Source of the DNA: Paenibacillus montaniterrae
GTDB lineage: Bacteria; Bacillota; Bacilli; Paenibacillales; Paenibacillaceae
Assembly (NCBI RefSeq): GCF_018403185.1
Contig: NZ_BOSE01000004.1
Coordinates: 310,001 to 374,000 of the forward strand
Direction: 5' to 3'
Length of the DNA stretch: 64,000 nt
Shown: in pieces, positions 34,192 to 43,003 of the stretch
Numbering within the stretch: position 1 is the stretch's first letter
Layout of the letters: each line of letters starts with the position of its first letter
Notes under the pieces: model-generated
Database searches by the model: none
Told to the model about the DNA's origin: nothing
What the model saw: only the letters and a program-made list of their open reading frames with translations
Made by a program: the position numbers and the translations under genes

Positions 34192-35490
34192 TTATGCCAA
34201 ATGCTTAATAATTTCATTAGCAAATTCGGAGCATTTTACTTCAGTCGCGCCTTCCATTAGACGTGCGAAGTCATAAGTAACGGTTTTGTTGTTAATTGCA
34301 GTTTCCATACCTTTGTAAATCAGGTCAGCAGCTTCTTGCCAGCCTAGATGCTCAAGCAGCATAACGCCTGACAAAATAACAGAGCCTGGGTTTACAACGT
34401 CTTTGTCTGCATATTTAGGAGCTGTACCATGCGTAGCTTCAAAGATCGCATGACCAGTCAAGTAGTTGATGTTTGCTCCTGGAGCGATACCGATACCGCC
34501 AACTTGAGCTGCAAGCGCATCGGATAGATAGTCTCCGTTCAAGTTAAGCGTAGCGATTACATCAAAGTCAGTCGGGCGAGTCAATACTTGCTGCAACGCG
34601 ATGTCGGCAATTGCATCCTTAACGATAATTTTGCCAGCAGCTTCCGCTTCAGCTTGAGCCTTGTTAGCAGCGTCTACGCCTTCAGCTTCTTTAATGCGAT
34701 CATATTGACCCCAAGTAAAGGTTTTATCTGCAAATTCTTGTTCAGCAACTTCATAACCCCAGTTTTTGAACGCGCCTTCCGTAAACTTCATGATATTGCC
34801 TTTGTGAACAAGCGTTACAGATTTTCTGCCGTGCTTGATCGCATATTCGATCGCAGAACGAACAAGACGCTTGGAGCCTTCAGAGGATACTGGCTTAATG
34901 CCGATACCAGATGTTTCAGGGAAACGAATTTTGTTGACATTCATTTCTTTTTGCAGGAATTCGATCACTTTTTTCACAGCGTCAGAGCCTTCTTGATACT
35001 CAATACCTGCATAAATGTCCTCAGTATTTTCACGGAAAATAACCATGTCTACAAGATCAGGACGTTTTACCGGAGAAGGAACACCGTTGAAATAACGTAC
35101 TGGACGCAAGCAAGTATACAAATCAAGCTCTTGGCGAAGCGCAACGTTCAAGGAGCGAATACCGCCGCCGATAGGCGTAGTAAGAGGCCCTTTAATCGCT
35201 ACGATATATTCGCGAATCGCAGTCAAAGTATCAGCAGGCAGCCACTCGCCGTATGTGTTGAATGCTTTCTCACCAGCAAATACTTCATACCATGCAATTT
35301 TTTTCTCGCCGTTATAGGCTTTTTCTACTGCTGCATCAAGCACGCGCTTGGAAGCCTTCCAAATATCGCGGCCAGTTCCGTCACCCTCGATAAAAGGAAT
35401 GATCGGTTGATTCGGTACTTGCAATACCCCGTTATCGATTGTAATTTTTTCGCCTTCAACAGGCATTGCAAATTTTTCAAATAGAGACAT
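34192..35490 (-). CDS. icd: Isocitrate dehydrogenase, NADP-dependent
   Basis: This 432-residue homodimeric enzyme converts isocitrate to 2-oxoglutarate in the TCA cycle. Motifs are [14 protein letters not shown] near residue 30, the substrate loop with the arginines in [16 protein letters not shown] near residue 150, [12 protein letters not shown] near residue 230, and [23 protein letters not shown] near residue 310 in part. The ATG follows GGGAGG. It sits between citZ and mdh as in Bacillus. Confidence 0.97.
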   Translation of the reverse strand: MSLFEKFAMPVEGEKITIDNGVLQVPNQPIIPFIEGDGTGRDIWKASKRVLDAAVEKAYNGEKKIAWYEVFAGEKAFNTYGEWLPADTLTAIREYIVAIKGPLTTPIGGGIRSLNVALRQELDLYTCLRPVRYFNGVPSPVKRPDLVDMVIFRENTEDIYAGIEYQEGSDAVKKVIEFLQKEMNVNKIRFPETSGIGIKPVSSEGSKRLVRSAIEYAIKHGRKSVTLVHKGNIMKFTEGAFKNWGYEVAEQEFADKTFTWGQYDRIKEAEGVDAANKAQAEAEAAGKIIVKDAIADIALQQVLTRPTDFDVIATLNLNGDYLSDALAAQVGGIGIAPGANINYLTGHAIFEATHGTAPKYADKDVVNPGSVILSGVMLLEHLGWQEAADLIYKGMETAINNKTVTYDFARLMEGATEVKCSEFANEIIKHLA

Positions 35491-35547
35491 GTAATAGTTT
35501 CCTCCCTCAATAAAGTTTAATGCTTAAATTACTCTAGTATAAGCGGC

Positions 35548-36660
35548 TTAGCGCTCATCCACTGGAATGTAGGCGGCTTGAGTTGGTCCGACGTATTCTG
35601 CGCGAGGACGAATCAAGCGGTTGTTTTCATACTGCTCCAAAATATGAGCGGTCCAGCCAGATACGCGGCTGACTGCAAAGATTGGTGTGAACAAGTCACG
35701 TGGAATTTTTAAAGCTGTGTAGACGGAAGCAGAGTAGAAATCGACATTTGGCTTCAAGCCTTTACGGCCTGTAACAAGCTCCTCGATTTGCGTGGACATT
35801 TCATAAAGCTCCAGATTGCCTGTCAGCTTGCCAAGCTCAAGCGACATCTTTTGCAGATGCTTGGCGCGCGGATCGCCGTTTTTGTAAACGCGGTGTCCAA
35901 AGCCCATAATCTTCACTTTGTTCGCTAAAGCATTGTCGATGTAAGCCGTTACATTCTCCTTGGAGCCGATTTCCTCCAGCATAACCATAACAGCTTCATT
36001 TGCACCGCCATGAAGCGGCCCTTTTAATGCTCCAATTGCAGAAGTTACGCCAGAATAGATGTCAGAAAGCGTAGCAACTGTAACGCGAGCTGCGAATGTA
36101 GAAGCGTTAAGCTCATGGTCAGCATGCAGCACAAGCGCTTGATCCAATGCTTTTACAGCAACACTGTCCGGCTCTTCTCCAGTAAGCATATACAAGAAAT
36201 TATGCGCAATTGAAACGCCTTTCTTAGGAGCAATTGGTTCTTGTCCTTCGCGAATGCGAGCAAATGCCGCAACAATAGTAGGAAGCTGCGCTTGCAATTT
36301 AATCGCTTTCAGTTGATTAGCTTCTAGAGACATATCGCCGCTAATCGGATCATATAGCGCAAGGCTGGAAACTGCTGAACGAAGAGCTGCCATCGAGTTT
36401 GTATTTTTTGGATACAGCTTGATCGTTTCGATCACTTCGTTCGGGATTGCAGCATATTGATCCAGCTTTTGCTGCAAATCAGCCAGCTCTTTACGGTTAG
36501 GCAATTTACCATACCACAATAAATAGGCAACTTCTTCGAAAGATGCCTTTTCAGCAAGCTCGTCGATGTTAATGCCGCGGTATGTTAGAACTCCATCAAT
36601 AATAGAACTGATAGAGGATTGCGCTGCCACAATACCTTCAAGACCTTTTGTTGCTGTCAT
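35548..36660 (-). CDS. citZ: Citrate synthase
   Basis: The protein has 370 residues, of the short Firmicute citrate synthase type. Active-site motifs are HADHELNASTFAARV near residue 180, GFGHRVYKNGDPRAK near residue 255 with the catalytic His, and NVDFYSASVYTALKIPRDLF near residue 310 with the catalytic Asp. It condenses acetyl-CoA and oxaloacetate. The start follows GGAGAGGG. It is the first gene of the citZ-icd-mdh cluster; CcpC/CcpA control is usual in Bacillus but I did not identify sites here. Confidence 0.97.
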   Translation of the reverse strand: MTATKGLEGIVAAQSSISSIIDGVLTYRGINIDELAEKASFEEVAYLLWYGKLPNRKELADLQQKLDQYAAIPNEVIETIKLYPKNTNSMAALRSAVSSLALYDPISGDMSLEANQLKAIKLQAQLPTIVAAFARIREGQEPIAPKKGVSIAHNFLYMLTGEEPDSVAVKALDQALVLHADHELNASTFAARVTVATLSDIYSGVTSAIGALKGPLHGGANEAVMVMLEEIGSKENVTAYIDNALANKVKIMGFGHRVYKNGDPRAKHLQKMSLELGKLTGNLELYEMSTQIEELVTGRKGLKPNVDFYSASVYTALKIPRDLFTPIFAVSRVSGWTAHILEQYENNRLIRPRAEYVGPTQAAYIPVDER

Positions 36661-36931
36661 CGTTCCCTCTCCTTTATTATTGAATGTGTACGTACTTCAT
36701 TCCAGATAACACCCTAAACTCATCAAATTCAATGATATAGGATTTTGTCAAAAAAGTGAACATAAGCGAAGATAGAAATGCTTTATCGCCTTCATTGATA
36801 AAATGTATCAGGAAAAATTTTCTCACAGCCTGTCTATTATAGCATAAATAAGCAGACTTTTTGAACACGACTAATAAGTTGTGAAATATTATGTTAAACT
36901 ATTGAACGAGATTACATAATGGAGGAATAAA

Positions 36932-38458
36932 ATGTCACAACGTTATGGCATTATTGATATCGGCTCGAATTCGATTCGACTTGTCATTTATGAGAAGACT
37001 GAACACGGTGCCCATCGCGTTGTCGATGGCAGCAAGCGTGCAGCTCGCTTAAGCAGTCGAATCAATGAGCAAGGCTTTTTAAGCCAGGAAGGCATCGATT
37101 TGCTGATCGAAACCTTGTCCGTATTTATGCTGCTGGCCAAGCAGCATCAGCTAACTGAAATTGTGCCCATTGCAACGGCAGCTATTCGCAATGCCGGCAA
37201 TCAGAATGAAATTATTAAACAAGTCGAACAAGCTACCGGACTGAAAATACGTGTCTTGTCCGGAGTAGAAGAAGCAGAATACGGATTTCTCGGAATGATC
37301 AACTCCATTGCCGTGCAGGATGGCTTTCTGCTTGATATCGGTGGCGGCTCCTCCGAGCTGACACTGTTTCTTGATCGGAAGATTGTTCACAGCTTCTCCT
37401 TTCCCTTTGGCTGCGTTAGCCTTAACAAGCGCTTCGACAGCAAGGAAGGGCTGAGCGATGCTGCTCTGGCTGAGCTGAGACAGGAGGTAACCGCGGCATT
37501 AGCGCAGCATGAGTGGATAGCCCGCTATAAACAGCTGCCCCTGATTGCAGTTGGCGGCACTGCGCGAGCAGTGGGCAAAATCCATCAGGCAGCCATCGAT
37601 TATCCATTTGCGCAAACGCACAATTATCATTTGCAGGCCCTTGAAGTGGACGAGCTGTTTCAGCAGCTGCGCCAGCTCCCTCAAGACAAGCGCAAAAAAA
37701 CAGAGGGCCTTAGCAAGGATCGCGTCGATGTTATTATTCCCGGCGTCGCAATATTAAGCACTGTCTTTCAATATGTTGAAGCGACCAAATATGTCATTTG
37801 CGGTGCCGGCTTGCGAGATGGTGTATTTCATAAGCTGTTTTTTCCAGAGCAACCGATGCAGCAAAATCCGCTTGACTACAGCATTGAAAATATTGTAGCG
37901 CTGCACACCGCTGCCTCGCGCGATCATGTCGAGCATGTCAGCTGGATAGCAGAGCAGCTGCTTGGCTGCCTGATGGAGAATGACGAAGGCAAGCAGCCTT
38001 ATTCCGTCTATTTGTTGACAGCAGCGAAGCTCTATCGTATCGGCGCAGCGATTGAATACTACAATTTTGCCAAGCACACCTTTTACTTGATTGTCCATTC
38101 GCATTTGAACGGGTTAAGCCATAAAGAAATATTGCTAGTCGCCGCAATAGCCTCCTATCGCAGCAAAAGCAAGGCGAGGGCGGAGCTCAAAAGCTATGGT
38201 CTGCTAATTTCCAATGACGAGCTTGAGCTGATCTACCGCCTTGGCACATTGCTACAGCTTGCTATCGCGCTGGATCGCAGTGAAACCCATAGCATTGATA
38301 GCCTGGAGCTAAAGATAGAAGCGGAAAAGCTCTATATCACAGCCAAGGCAAGCTCGGATTTGCAGCTGGAGGCACTTAAAGTAGCCGAGATCGCCTCTGA
38401 TTTCAAAAAGCAATGGGGCGTCAAGCCTGTGCTAAAGCTTGTTACAAGCGTCAACTAG
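36932..38458 (+). CDS. ppx: Exopolyphosphatase (Ppx/GppA)
   Basis: This 508-residue enzyme of the ASKHA fold has the N-terminal phosphate-binding motif YGIIDIGSNSIRLVIYE, a second motif GFLLDIGGGSSELTLF near residue 130, and the third in VAVGGTARAVG-like sequence near residue 205. The C-terminal HD-like domain spans about residues 320-500. It removes terminal phosphates from polyphosphate, or pppGpp 5' phosphate in GppA relatives. GGAGG precedes the ATG. It is convergent with ppk, which makes the polymer, so the two opposing enzymes are neighbours sharing a terminator. Confidence 0.93.
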   Translation: MSQRYGIIDIGSNSIRLVIYEKTEHGAHRVVDGSKRAARLSSRINEQGFLSQEGIDLLIETLSVFMLLAKQHQLTEIVPIATAAIRNAGNQNEIIKQVEQATGLKIRVLSGVEEAEYGFLGMINSIAVQDGFLLDIGGGSSELTLFLDRKIVHSFSFPFGCVSLNKRFDSKEGLSDAALAELRQEVTAALAQHEWIARYKQLPLIAVGGTARAVGKIHQAAIDYPFAQTHNYHLQALEVDELFQQLRQLPQDKRKKTEGLSKDRVDVIIPGVAILSTVFQYVEATKYVICGAGLRDGVFHKLFFPEQPMQQNPLDYSIENIVALHTAASRDHVEHVSWIAEQLLGCLMENDEGKQPYSVYLLTAAKLYRIGAAIEYYNFAKHTFYLIVHSHLNGLSHKEILLVAAIASYRSKSKARAELKSYGLLISNDELELIYRLGTLLQLAIALDRSETHSIDSLELKIEAEKLYITAKASSDLQLEALKVAEIASDFKKQWGVKPVLKLVTSVN

Positions 38459-38483
38459 ACGCCTCACCGACAAATGCAAGCAA

Positions 38484-38526
38484 GGGGTGTCAGAAGGTCA
38501 ATGAAGCCTGACCATTTGAACACCCC
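38484..38526. terminator. Bidirectional terminator between ppx and ppk
   Basis: GGGGTGT pairs with ACACCCC, with an inner AGGTCA/TGACC pairing, and GTTTTAGGTT follows. It separates the convergent ppx and ppk genes. Confidence 0.82.
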
Positions 38527-38534
38527 GTTTTAGG

Positions 38535-40607
38535 TTATTCGACTATTGCTTCCTTCCAGCTTTTCACCTTCTGGGCAGCAAATTGACTGCGGAAAGGCTG
38601 CTCCTCTCCCAACTCAAAATGCTCGTACTGCCCATTTACTCGCAATACTCTCGCTTTTTTATTATCGTCCAGACTTAGCTTCAGGATATTGATTAGCGTC
38701 CGCTTAAGGCTGTCATCAAAAACAGGGCACATTAGCTCCACGCGCTTCTGCAAATTTCTCGTCATCCAATCCGCGCTTGATAAGTAAAGCTCTTCCTCGC
38801 CGTCATTGTAAAAATATATGACTCGCGAGTGCTCCAAATAGCGGTCCACAATGCTAATGACTTGAATATTGTCGCTTATACCCGGCAGTCCCGGCCTTAA
38901 GCAGCATACGCCGCGCACGATAAGCTGAATGCTGACGCCCGCAGTGGAGGCTTCATAGAGCTTATCAATCATTTCCTGATTGGAAAGGCTATTCATTTTA
39001 GCTATAATTTTGGCTGGTTTGCCCGCTTGCGCATGGGAAATTTCCCGATCAATCAGCTCGAGCAGCTTCGTTTTCAAGCCAGTTGGCGCTACCGCGAAGG
39101 CTTCCCAATCGCGCGGCGCAGAATAACCCGTAATCTCATTAAATAAAGCAGATGTATCGGCGCCAATAATGTCATTGCTCGTCATTAAGCCGATATCCGT
39201 ATACAGCTTAGCCGTATTTTCGTTATAGTTTCCTGTGCCGACATGCACGTAACGCTTTAGTCCATCTTTTTCGCGGCGTACAACGAGCAGCATTTTCGCA
39301 TGGATTTTCAAGCCTACCAAGCCGTATACAACATGACAGCCTGCTTTTTCAAGCTGCTTGGCCCATGCGATATTGTTTTCCTCGTCAAAGCGCGCTTTAA
39401 GCTCGACAATAACCGTCACCTGCTTGCCAGCAGCAGCAGCGCTTTCCAGCGCCTTGACTAGCGAGGACTGACCACTTACACGATACATGGTCATCTTAAT
39501 CGCCAGCACATCAGGGTCCTGTGCAGCCTCCCAAACAAACTCATTGACCGGCTCGAACGATTCATACGGATGATACAGCAGCACGTCACGCTCGGCAATT
39601 ACGCTCATAATATCCTGGTCAGTTTCGAATTCCTTCGGATACTCGGGCTCATATTTTTTGTAGCGCAGCTGCTCATGTCCGGTAACCGCACTGGAAAACT
39701 TCATCAAAAAGCTTAAATCAAGCGGTCCGTCAATCGTATACAGACCATCGTCAATTTCCAGCTCTTCCTTAAGAATTTGCAGCGCATACGGATCAATATC
39801 AGACTCAACCTCAAGTCGCACAGGCGCCCCCCATTTTCTGCGGCGCAGCTCCTTCTCGATCTCCTCCAGCAAATCCTCGGCCCCTTCCTCATCAATCGAT
39901 AGATCTGAATTGCGAGTCAGGCGGAACGGGCTGACAGAATATACGTTGTAGCCTGTAAATAAAGTATCAATGAACGTTGTAATAATGTCCTCCAGCAAAA
40001 TAAACTCTTGCTTTTTACTATTGCTGCGGCCTGGAATCGGTACACAGCGCGGCAAAATCGAAGGAATTTGGATAATTGCAAATAATGGCTCCTCCGTAGT
40101 CTCCTCTCCCTCAATCCCGAGCGTCACTGCAAGATACAGCTCCTTCGTATGTACATGAGGAAAAGGACGGCTTTGATCAACGGCCATTGGCGTTATAACC
40201 GGAAATACGATTTCATTATAATAATCGGCCATCGCCTTCTGCGCAGTCAGGCTTAGCTCATCATACTCCTTTATAAATATGCCCTTTTTATGCAGACATT
40301 TCATAAGCTCGCGGTAGGCGCGGTATTGTTCACTCACCATATTTTTAGTGCGTTTAAGCAATCTTTTCCACAAGCCCGCTGGCGAATAGCCTGTAAAATC
40401 CATTTTTACTAAGCCGGCACGAATTTGTTCATGAATGCCTGCCACGCGCACACTCATAAATTCATCCATATTGCTTGATACAATTGCAAGAAACTTGGCC
40501 CGCTCCAGCAGCGGATTTTCCGGATCCTGAGCCTCTTGCAGCACTCTTCGATTAAACTCAACCCAGCTTAAATCTCGATTAAGATAAGGTGATATTTGCT
40601 TCGACAT
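38535..40607 (-). CDS. ppk: Polyphosphate kinase 1
   Basis: The predicted protein has 690 residues. It makes polyphosphate from ATP. Motifs are YLNRDLSWVEFNRRVL at the N terminus, the phosphohistidine region YGLVGLKIHAKMLLVVRRE near residue 425, and HVGTGNYNENTAKLYTD. The PLD-like second histidine region lies further on. The long reading frame could begin 31 codons earlier, but the ATG at 40607 follows AGGGGG and matches the family start (ISPYLNRDLSW), so it is used. It is convergent with ppx. Confidence 0.95.
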   Translation of the reverse strand: MSKQISPYLNRDLSWVEFNRRVLQEAQDPENPLLERAKFLAIVSSNMDEFMSVRVAGIHEQIRAGLVKMDFTGYSPAGLWKRLLKRTKNMVSEQYRAYRELMKCLHKKGIFIKEYDELSLTAQKAMADYYNEIVFPVITPMAVDQSRPFPHVHTKELYLAVTLGIEGEETTEEPLFAIIQIPSILPRCVPIPGRSNSKKQEFILLEDIITTFIDTLFTGYNVYSVSPFRLTRNSDLSIDEEGAEDLLEEIEKELRRRKWGAPVRLEVESDIDPYALQILKEELEIDDGLYTIDGPLDLSFLMKFSSAVTGHEQLRYKKYEPEYPKEFETDQDIMSVIAERDVLLYHPYESFEPVNEFVWEAAQDPDVLAIKMTMYRVSGQSSLVKALESAAAAGKQVTVIVELKARFDEENNIAWAKQLEKAGCHVVYGLVGLKIHAKMLLVVRREKDGLKRYVHVGTGNYNENTAKLYTDIGLMTSNDIIGADTSALFNEITGYSAPRDWEAFAVAPTGLKTKLLELIDREISHAQAGKPAKIIAKMNSLSNQEMIDKLYEASTAGVSIQLIVRGVCCLRPGLPGISDNIQVISIVDRYLEHSRVIYFYNDGEEELYLSSADWMTRNLQKRVELMCPVFDDSLKRTLINILKLSLDDNKKARVLRVNGQYEHFELGEEQPFRSQFAAQKVKSWKEAIVE

Positions 40608-40723
40608 GAGATTTCCCCCTGTGCAGTGTTTTTTCAACTGAAAATCAGCAAATACTGCAATAGCCAAACTATATCCGACATTCATTAAATATAATGTCAA
40701 CTAATGTTAAGGAATTGTTAAAA

Positions 40724-41116
40724 TTAGTAGCGGCGCATAATAAATTTTCCACTATTCATCGCGGCTTCAATCCATTTCAGAATTATGCCTTCAAAAATGC
40801 GGCGCGTAAAAGGGATTAGCAGTAATATCCCGACAATATCCGATAAAAAACCAGGGATGATCAAGAGCAGGCCGCCGACTAGAATGCAAACACCATTTAC
40901 AAAGGAGCGTCCTGGAATTTGTCCATGGCTCATTTGCAATCTGGCTTGCTCCATTACCTTGCGCCCTTCATAAATAGCTGCGATTGCCCCAATACAGCTA
41001 ATTAAAAGAATAAGCGAAAAAGTGTTCCAGCCGCCAAGCCAATCGCCGACTAGCAAAATCCCCCATATTTCGAGAATTGGAAACAGTATTAATATTACAG
41101 GAAGCCATTTTCTCAT
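40724..41116 (-). CDS. fxsA: FxsA family membrane protein
   Basis: This 130-residue membrane protein, about the usual FxsA length, has hydrophobic segments at WLPVILILFPILEIWGILLV, FSLILLISCIGAIAAIY and ILVGGLLLIIPGFLSDIVGILLLIP, with the family motif IPGFLSD. E. coli FxsA relieves phage T7 exclusion when overproduced; the normal role is unknown. The ATG at 41116 follows AAGGAAGG; the open frame upstream runs into repeat DNA and is not coding. Its B. subtilis counterpart ytzA lies beside pyk, as the broad context here suggests. A large palindromic repeat begins 24 bases upstream. Confidence 0.9.
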   Translation of the reverse strand: MRKWLPVILILFPILEIWGILLVGDWLGGWNTFSLILLISCIGAIAAIYEGRKVMEQARLQMSHGQIPGRSFVNGVCILVGGLLLIIPGFLSDIVGILLLIPFTRRIFEGIILKWIEAAMNSGKFIMRRY

Positions 41117-41139
41117 CGTTATCTTCACCTTCCTTTTAG

Positions 41140-41366
41140 TCAGCGCTCCGGAGCAATGCATTCTCCAGTCGCTTTTTAAATCAGCGCTCCGGAGCAAAAC
41201 ATCCTCCAGTCGCTTTTTAAATCAGCGCTCCAGAGCAATGCATCCTACAGTCGCTTTTTTAAATCGTAATGCTTTTTTATTTAATTTTTAATTGTTGCAT
41301 TACGATGTTAAAGGCGACACACTCTCGTTTTTCGGATGCTTTGCTCCTCCGCTGGTGCTTTTTTTG
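41140..41366 (+). repeat. Palindromic repeat family 2, copy I (left arm triplicated)
   Basis: The 41-base left arm (TCAGCGCTCCGGAGCAATGC then ATCCTACAGTCGCTTTTTAA) occurs three times in a row. The hairpin TCGTAATGC...GCATTACGA follows, then one right arm (TTAAAGGCGAC, GGATGCTTTGCTCCTCCGCTG), which is complementary to the left arm. The whole can fold as one long imperfect hairpin. Confidence 0.82.
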
Positions 41367-41426
41367 TTTTGGGTGTGCTACGAAGCGATCGTAGCGTACT
41401 CATAGTTGAGCTTATGAATGTTCTTT

Positions 41427-41612
41427 TCAGCGCTCCGGAGCAATGCATCCTACAGTCGCTTTTTAAATCAGCGCTCCGGAGCAAAACATCCTACAGTCGC
41501 TTTTTAAATCGTAATGCTCTCTTATTTGATTTTTTAAATGTTGCATTACGATGTTAAAGGCGACACACTCTCGTTTTTCGGATGCTTTGCTCCTCCGCTG
41601 GTGCTTTTTTTG
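41427..41612 (+). repeat. Palindromic repeat family 2, copy II (left arm duplicated)
   Basis: This copy has the same structure as copy I with two left arms, the TCGTAATGC/GCATTACGA hairpin and a right arm ending GGTGCTTTTTTTG. The order of parts is identical, so the arms were amplified as units of one element. Confidence 0.82.
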
Positions 41613-41617
41613 TTTGG

Positions 41618-41758
41618 CAGTTCTCTGGAGCAAGACATTCCTACAGTCGCTTTTTAAAGCGTAATGCTTTCTTATTTAATTTTTATATGTTGCATTACGA
41701 TGTTAAAGGCGACCCTCTTCGTTTTTCGGATGCTTTGCTCCTTCGCTGGTGCTTTTTG
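41618..41758 (+). repeat. Palindromic repeat family 2, copy III (single left arm, degenerate)
   Basis: One diverged left arm (CAGTTCTCTGGAGCAAGACA), the GTAATGC/GCATTAC hairpin and a right arm that ends GGTGCTTTTTG. It directly abuts a truncated copy of the first dispersed element, so the two families are fused here. Confidence 0.75.
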
Positions 41759-41762
41759 AGTG

Positions 41763-41911
41763 CAGGACCAAGAAGCTTGGGCGCTAGTAGAAAATGAGGA
41801 GTGCAGCGTAGAGCAGAGCTACGTGAGCACCGGAATTTTCGCTAGCGTTCAAGATTCGCCGTCGAATACGCTACAGCGCAACACTTCGTCATCAAAGTCG
41901 AGTTTTTTAAA
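41763..41911 (+). repeat. Dispersed structured element, 5'-truncated (copy 7)
   Basis: This type-A copy lacks the first ~20 bases, including the left arm of P1, and begins at CAGGACCAAGAAGC where it joins repeat family 2. P2, P3 and P4 are otherwise present and the right end TTTTTTAAAC is intact. Confidence 0.85.
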
Positions 41912-41929
41912 CTTCCTCTTTAAATATGT

Positions 41930-42098
41930 GTTTAAAAAGCTTGGCTTTCAGGACCAAGAAGCTTGGACGCTAGTAGAAAATGAGGAGCGCAGCGTAGAGC
42001 ATAGCTACGTGAGCACCGGAATTTTCGCTAGCGTTCAAGATTCGCCGTCGAATACGCTACAGCAAAACACTTCGTCATCAAAGTCGAGCTTTTTAAAC
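41930..42098 (+). repeat. Dispersed structured element, short form (copy 8)
   Basis: This 169-base type-A copy has terminal arms GTTTAAAAAGCTTGGCTTT and AAAGTCGAGCTTTTTAAAC that pair fully, G-U included; GTTT/AAAC replaces the GTTC/GAAC of other copies on both sides. Its end reaches the stop codon of the thioesterase gene. Confidence 0.88.
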
Positions 42099-42568
42099 TA
42101 CCTCTTACAGAGGTTTGTCAGCTTTTCATACAGCTCAGGCATCAGTTTCGACAAGCGTGTGGGCTTAAAGTGCTCATTTACCCATACATGCTTCGTTCCG
42201 CCGTGTACGAGCAGTTCGCCTGGTAATTGCTCCTCGGACTGGAAGCTGGCAGCCTTAAAATGCTGCTCGCTTACTCTGCGCACCTGCGACTGAAATTCCA
42301 TACGAAGTGGTGTGAACTCCTTCATTCGTGTGCAGACGATAACCATGTCATCGTATTTCGCAGGCAACCCATAGCTGACAGCCAAATCAATAACAGGAAA
42401 CAGCAGCCCCTTGCTTTCTAAATCGGCATAGGAGTATCCGATATTTCTTATCCATTCTGTACGTCCAATTTCGAACCAGGTTACATAATTGCCATGAAAT
42501 ACAACACCCATTTGGTCAGTCTCCTGATATCTTACCCGAATCGGGTGAACAAACCAGTTATTTGCCAT
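42098..42568 (-). CDS. Acyl-CoA thioesterase of the YbgC/4HBT type
   Basis: This 156-residue hotdog-fold protein has the N-terminal motif RVRYQETDQMGVVFHGNYVTWFE, which holds the catalytic Asp of the YbgC/FcbC group in DQMGVVFHGNY, and the later CTRMKEFTPLRMEF. It would hydrolyse short or medium acyl-CoA esters. The ATG at 42568 follows AAAGGAG; the open frame upstream is non-coding. Its stop codon directly touches a copy of the dispersed element, so the gene's 3' untranslated region is that element in reverse. Confidence 0.9.
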   Translation of the reverse strand: MANNWFVHPIRVRYQETDQMGVVFHGNYVTWFEIGRTEWIRNIGYSYADLESKGLLFPVIDLAVSYGLPAKYDDMVIVCTRMKEFTPLRMEFQSQVRRVSEQHFKAASFQSEEQLPGELLVHGGTKHVWVNEHFKPTRLSKLMPELYEKLTNLCKR

Positions 42569-42751
42569 GTCGATTGCTCCTTTTACTATTCCATATAGGC
42601 TCAAAAGTCGAGCGTATTGAGCCTCCTCTGCTGCAATATACTTATTTAGATTATAAGCAAGTATCCGCAATTGATGCAATTATGCTGATAGACATCCACT
42701 ACGATGCTGGGCATCCTTTGGGAACGATCAGAGCTGCGCAGGCAAGCTCGA

Positions 42752-42859
42752 CACAAAGGAATTCTGGAAAACGTCAGTGGGTCGTCTTTAAAGGCCGATT
42801 CTTCCGATCTCTTCATTCCAGAATCTGACTTTAAAAAGCGACTGCAAGAGCCCTTTGTG
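42752..42859 (+). repeat. Imperfect palindrome related to repeat family 2
   Basis: CACAAAGG (42752) pairs with CCTTTGTG (42852), and ATTCTGGAA (42761) with TTCCAGAAT (42816). TTTAAAAAGCGACTG inside is the reverse complement of the family 2 CAGTCGCTTTTTAAA stretch. It appears to be a diverged, opposite-strand relative lying between the thioesterase and pyk genes. Confidence 0.55.
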
Positions 42860-42944
42860 CCGTAGCGTCCGCTCATCATATCAACAGGATGCTGCGTCAC
42901 ATACTGCACCGACATGCAGCGGAGGCTCAGAGAGTCTACGCCAA

Positions 42945-42976
42945 TAAAAAAGCGACGATGCCATAGCACCGTCGCT
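42945..42976 (-). terminator. Terminator after pyk
   Basis: AGCGACGATGC and GCACCGTCGCT form an 11-base-pair stem (allowing one wobble) with a 4-base loop. On the - strand it is followed by six T. It lies 28 bases beyond the pyk stop codon. Confidence 0.9.
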
Positions 42977-43003
42977 CTTGTTAACGCCTTGCAGCGTAAT
43001 TGA

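Noticed and set aside
34588..35484. 298-codon open frame on the + strand
   Set aside because: It lies entirely antisense to icd; composition follows the icd codon pattern in the opposite frame.
40608..40700. N-terminal extension of Ppk by 31 codons
   Set aside because: The ATG at 40607 has a ribosome binding site, and the family starts close to the ISPYLNRDLSW motif.
41117..41197. N-terminal extension of FxsA by 27 codons
   Set aside because: The extension is repeat DNA (family 2), while the ATG at 41116 has a good ribosome binding site and gives the family's usual N terminus.
41140..41510. CRISPR-like array of 41-base repeats
   Set aside because: The repeats are adjacent without unique spacers of constant length, they are arms of a larger palindrome, and no cas gene is in the window.
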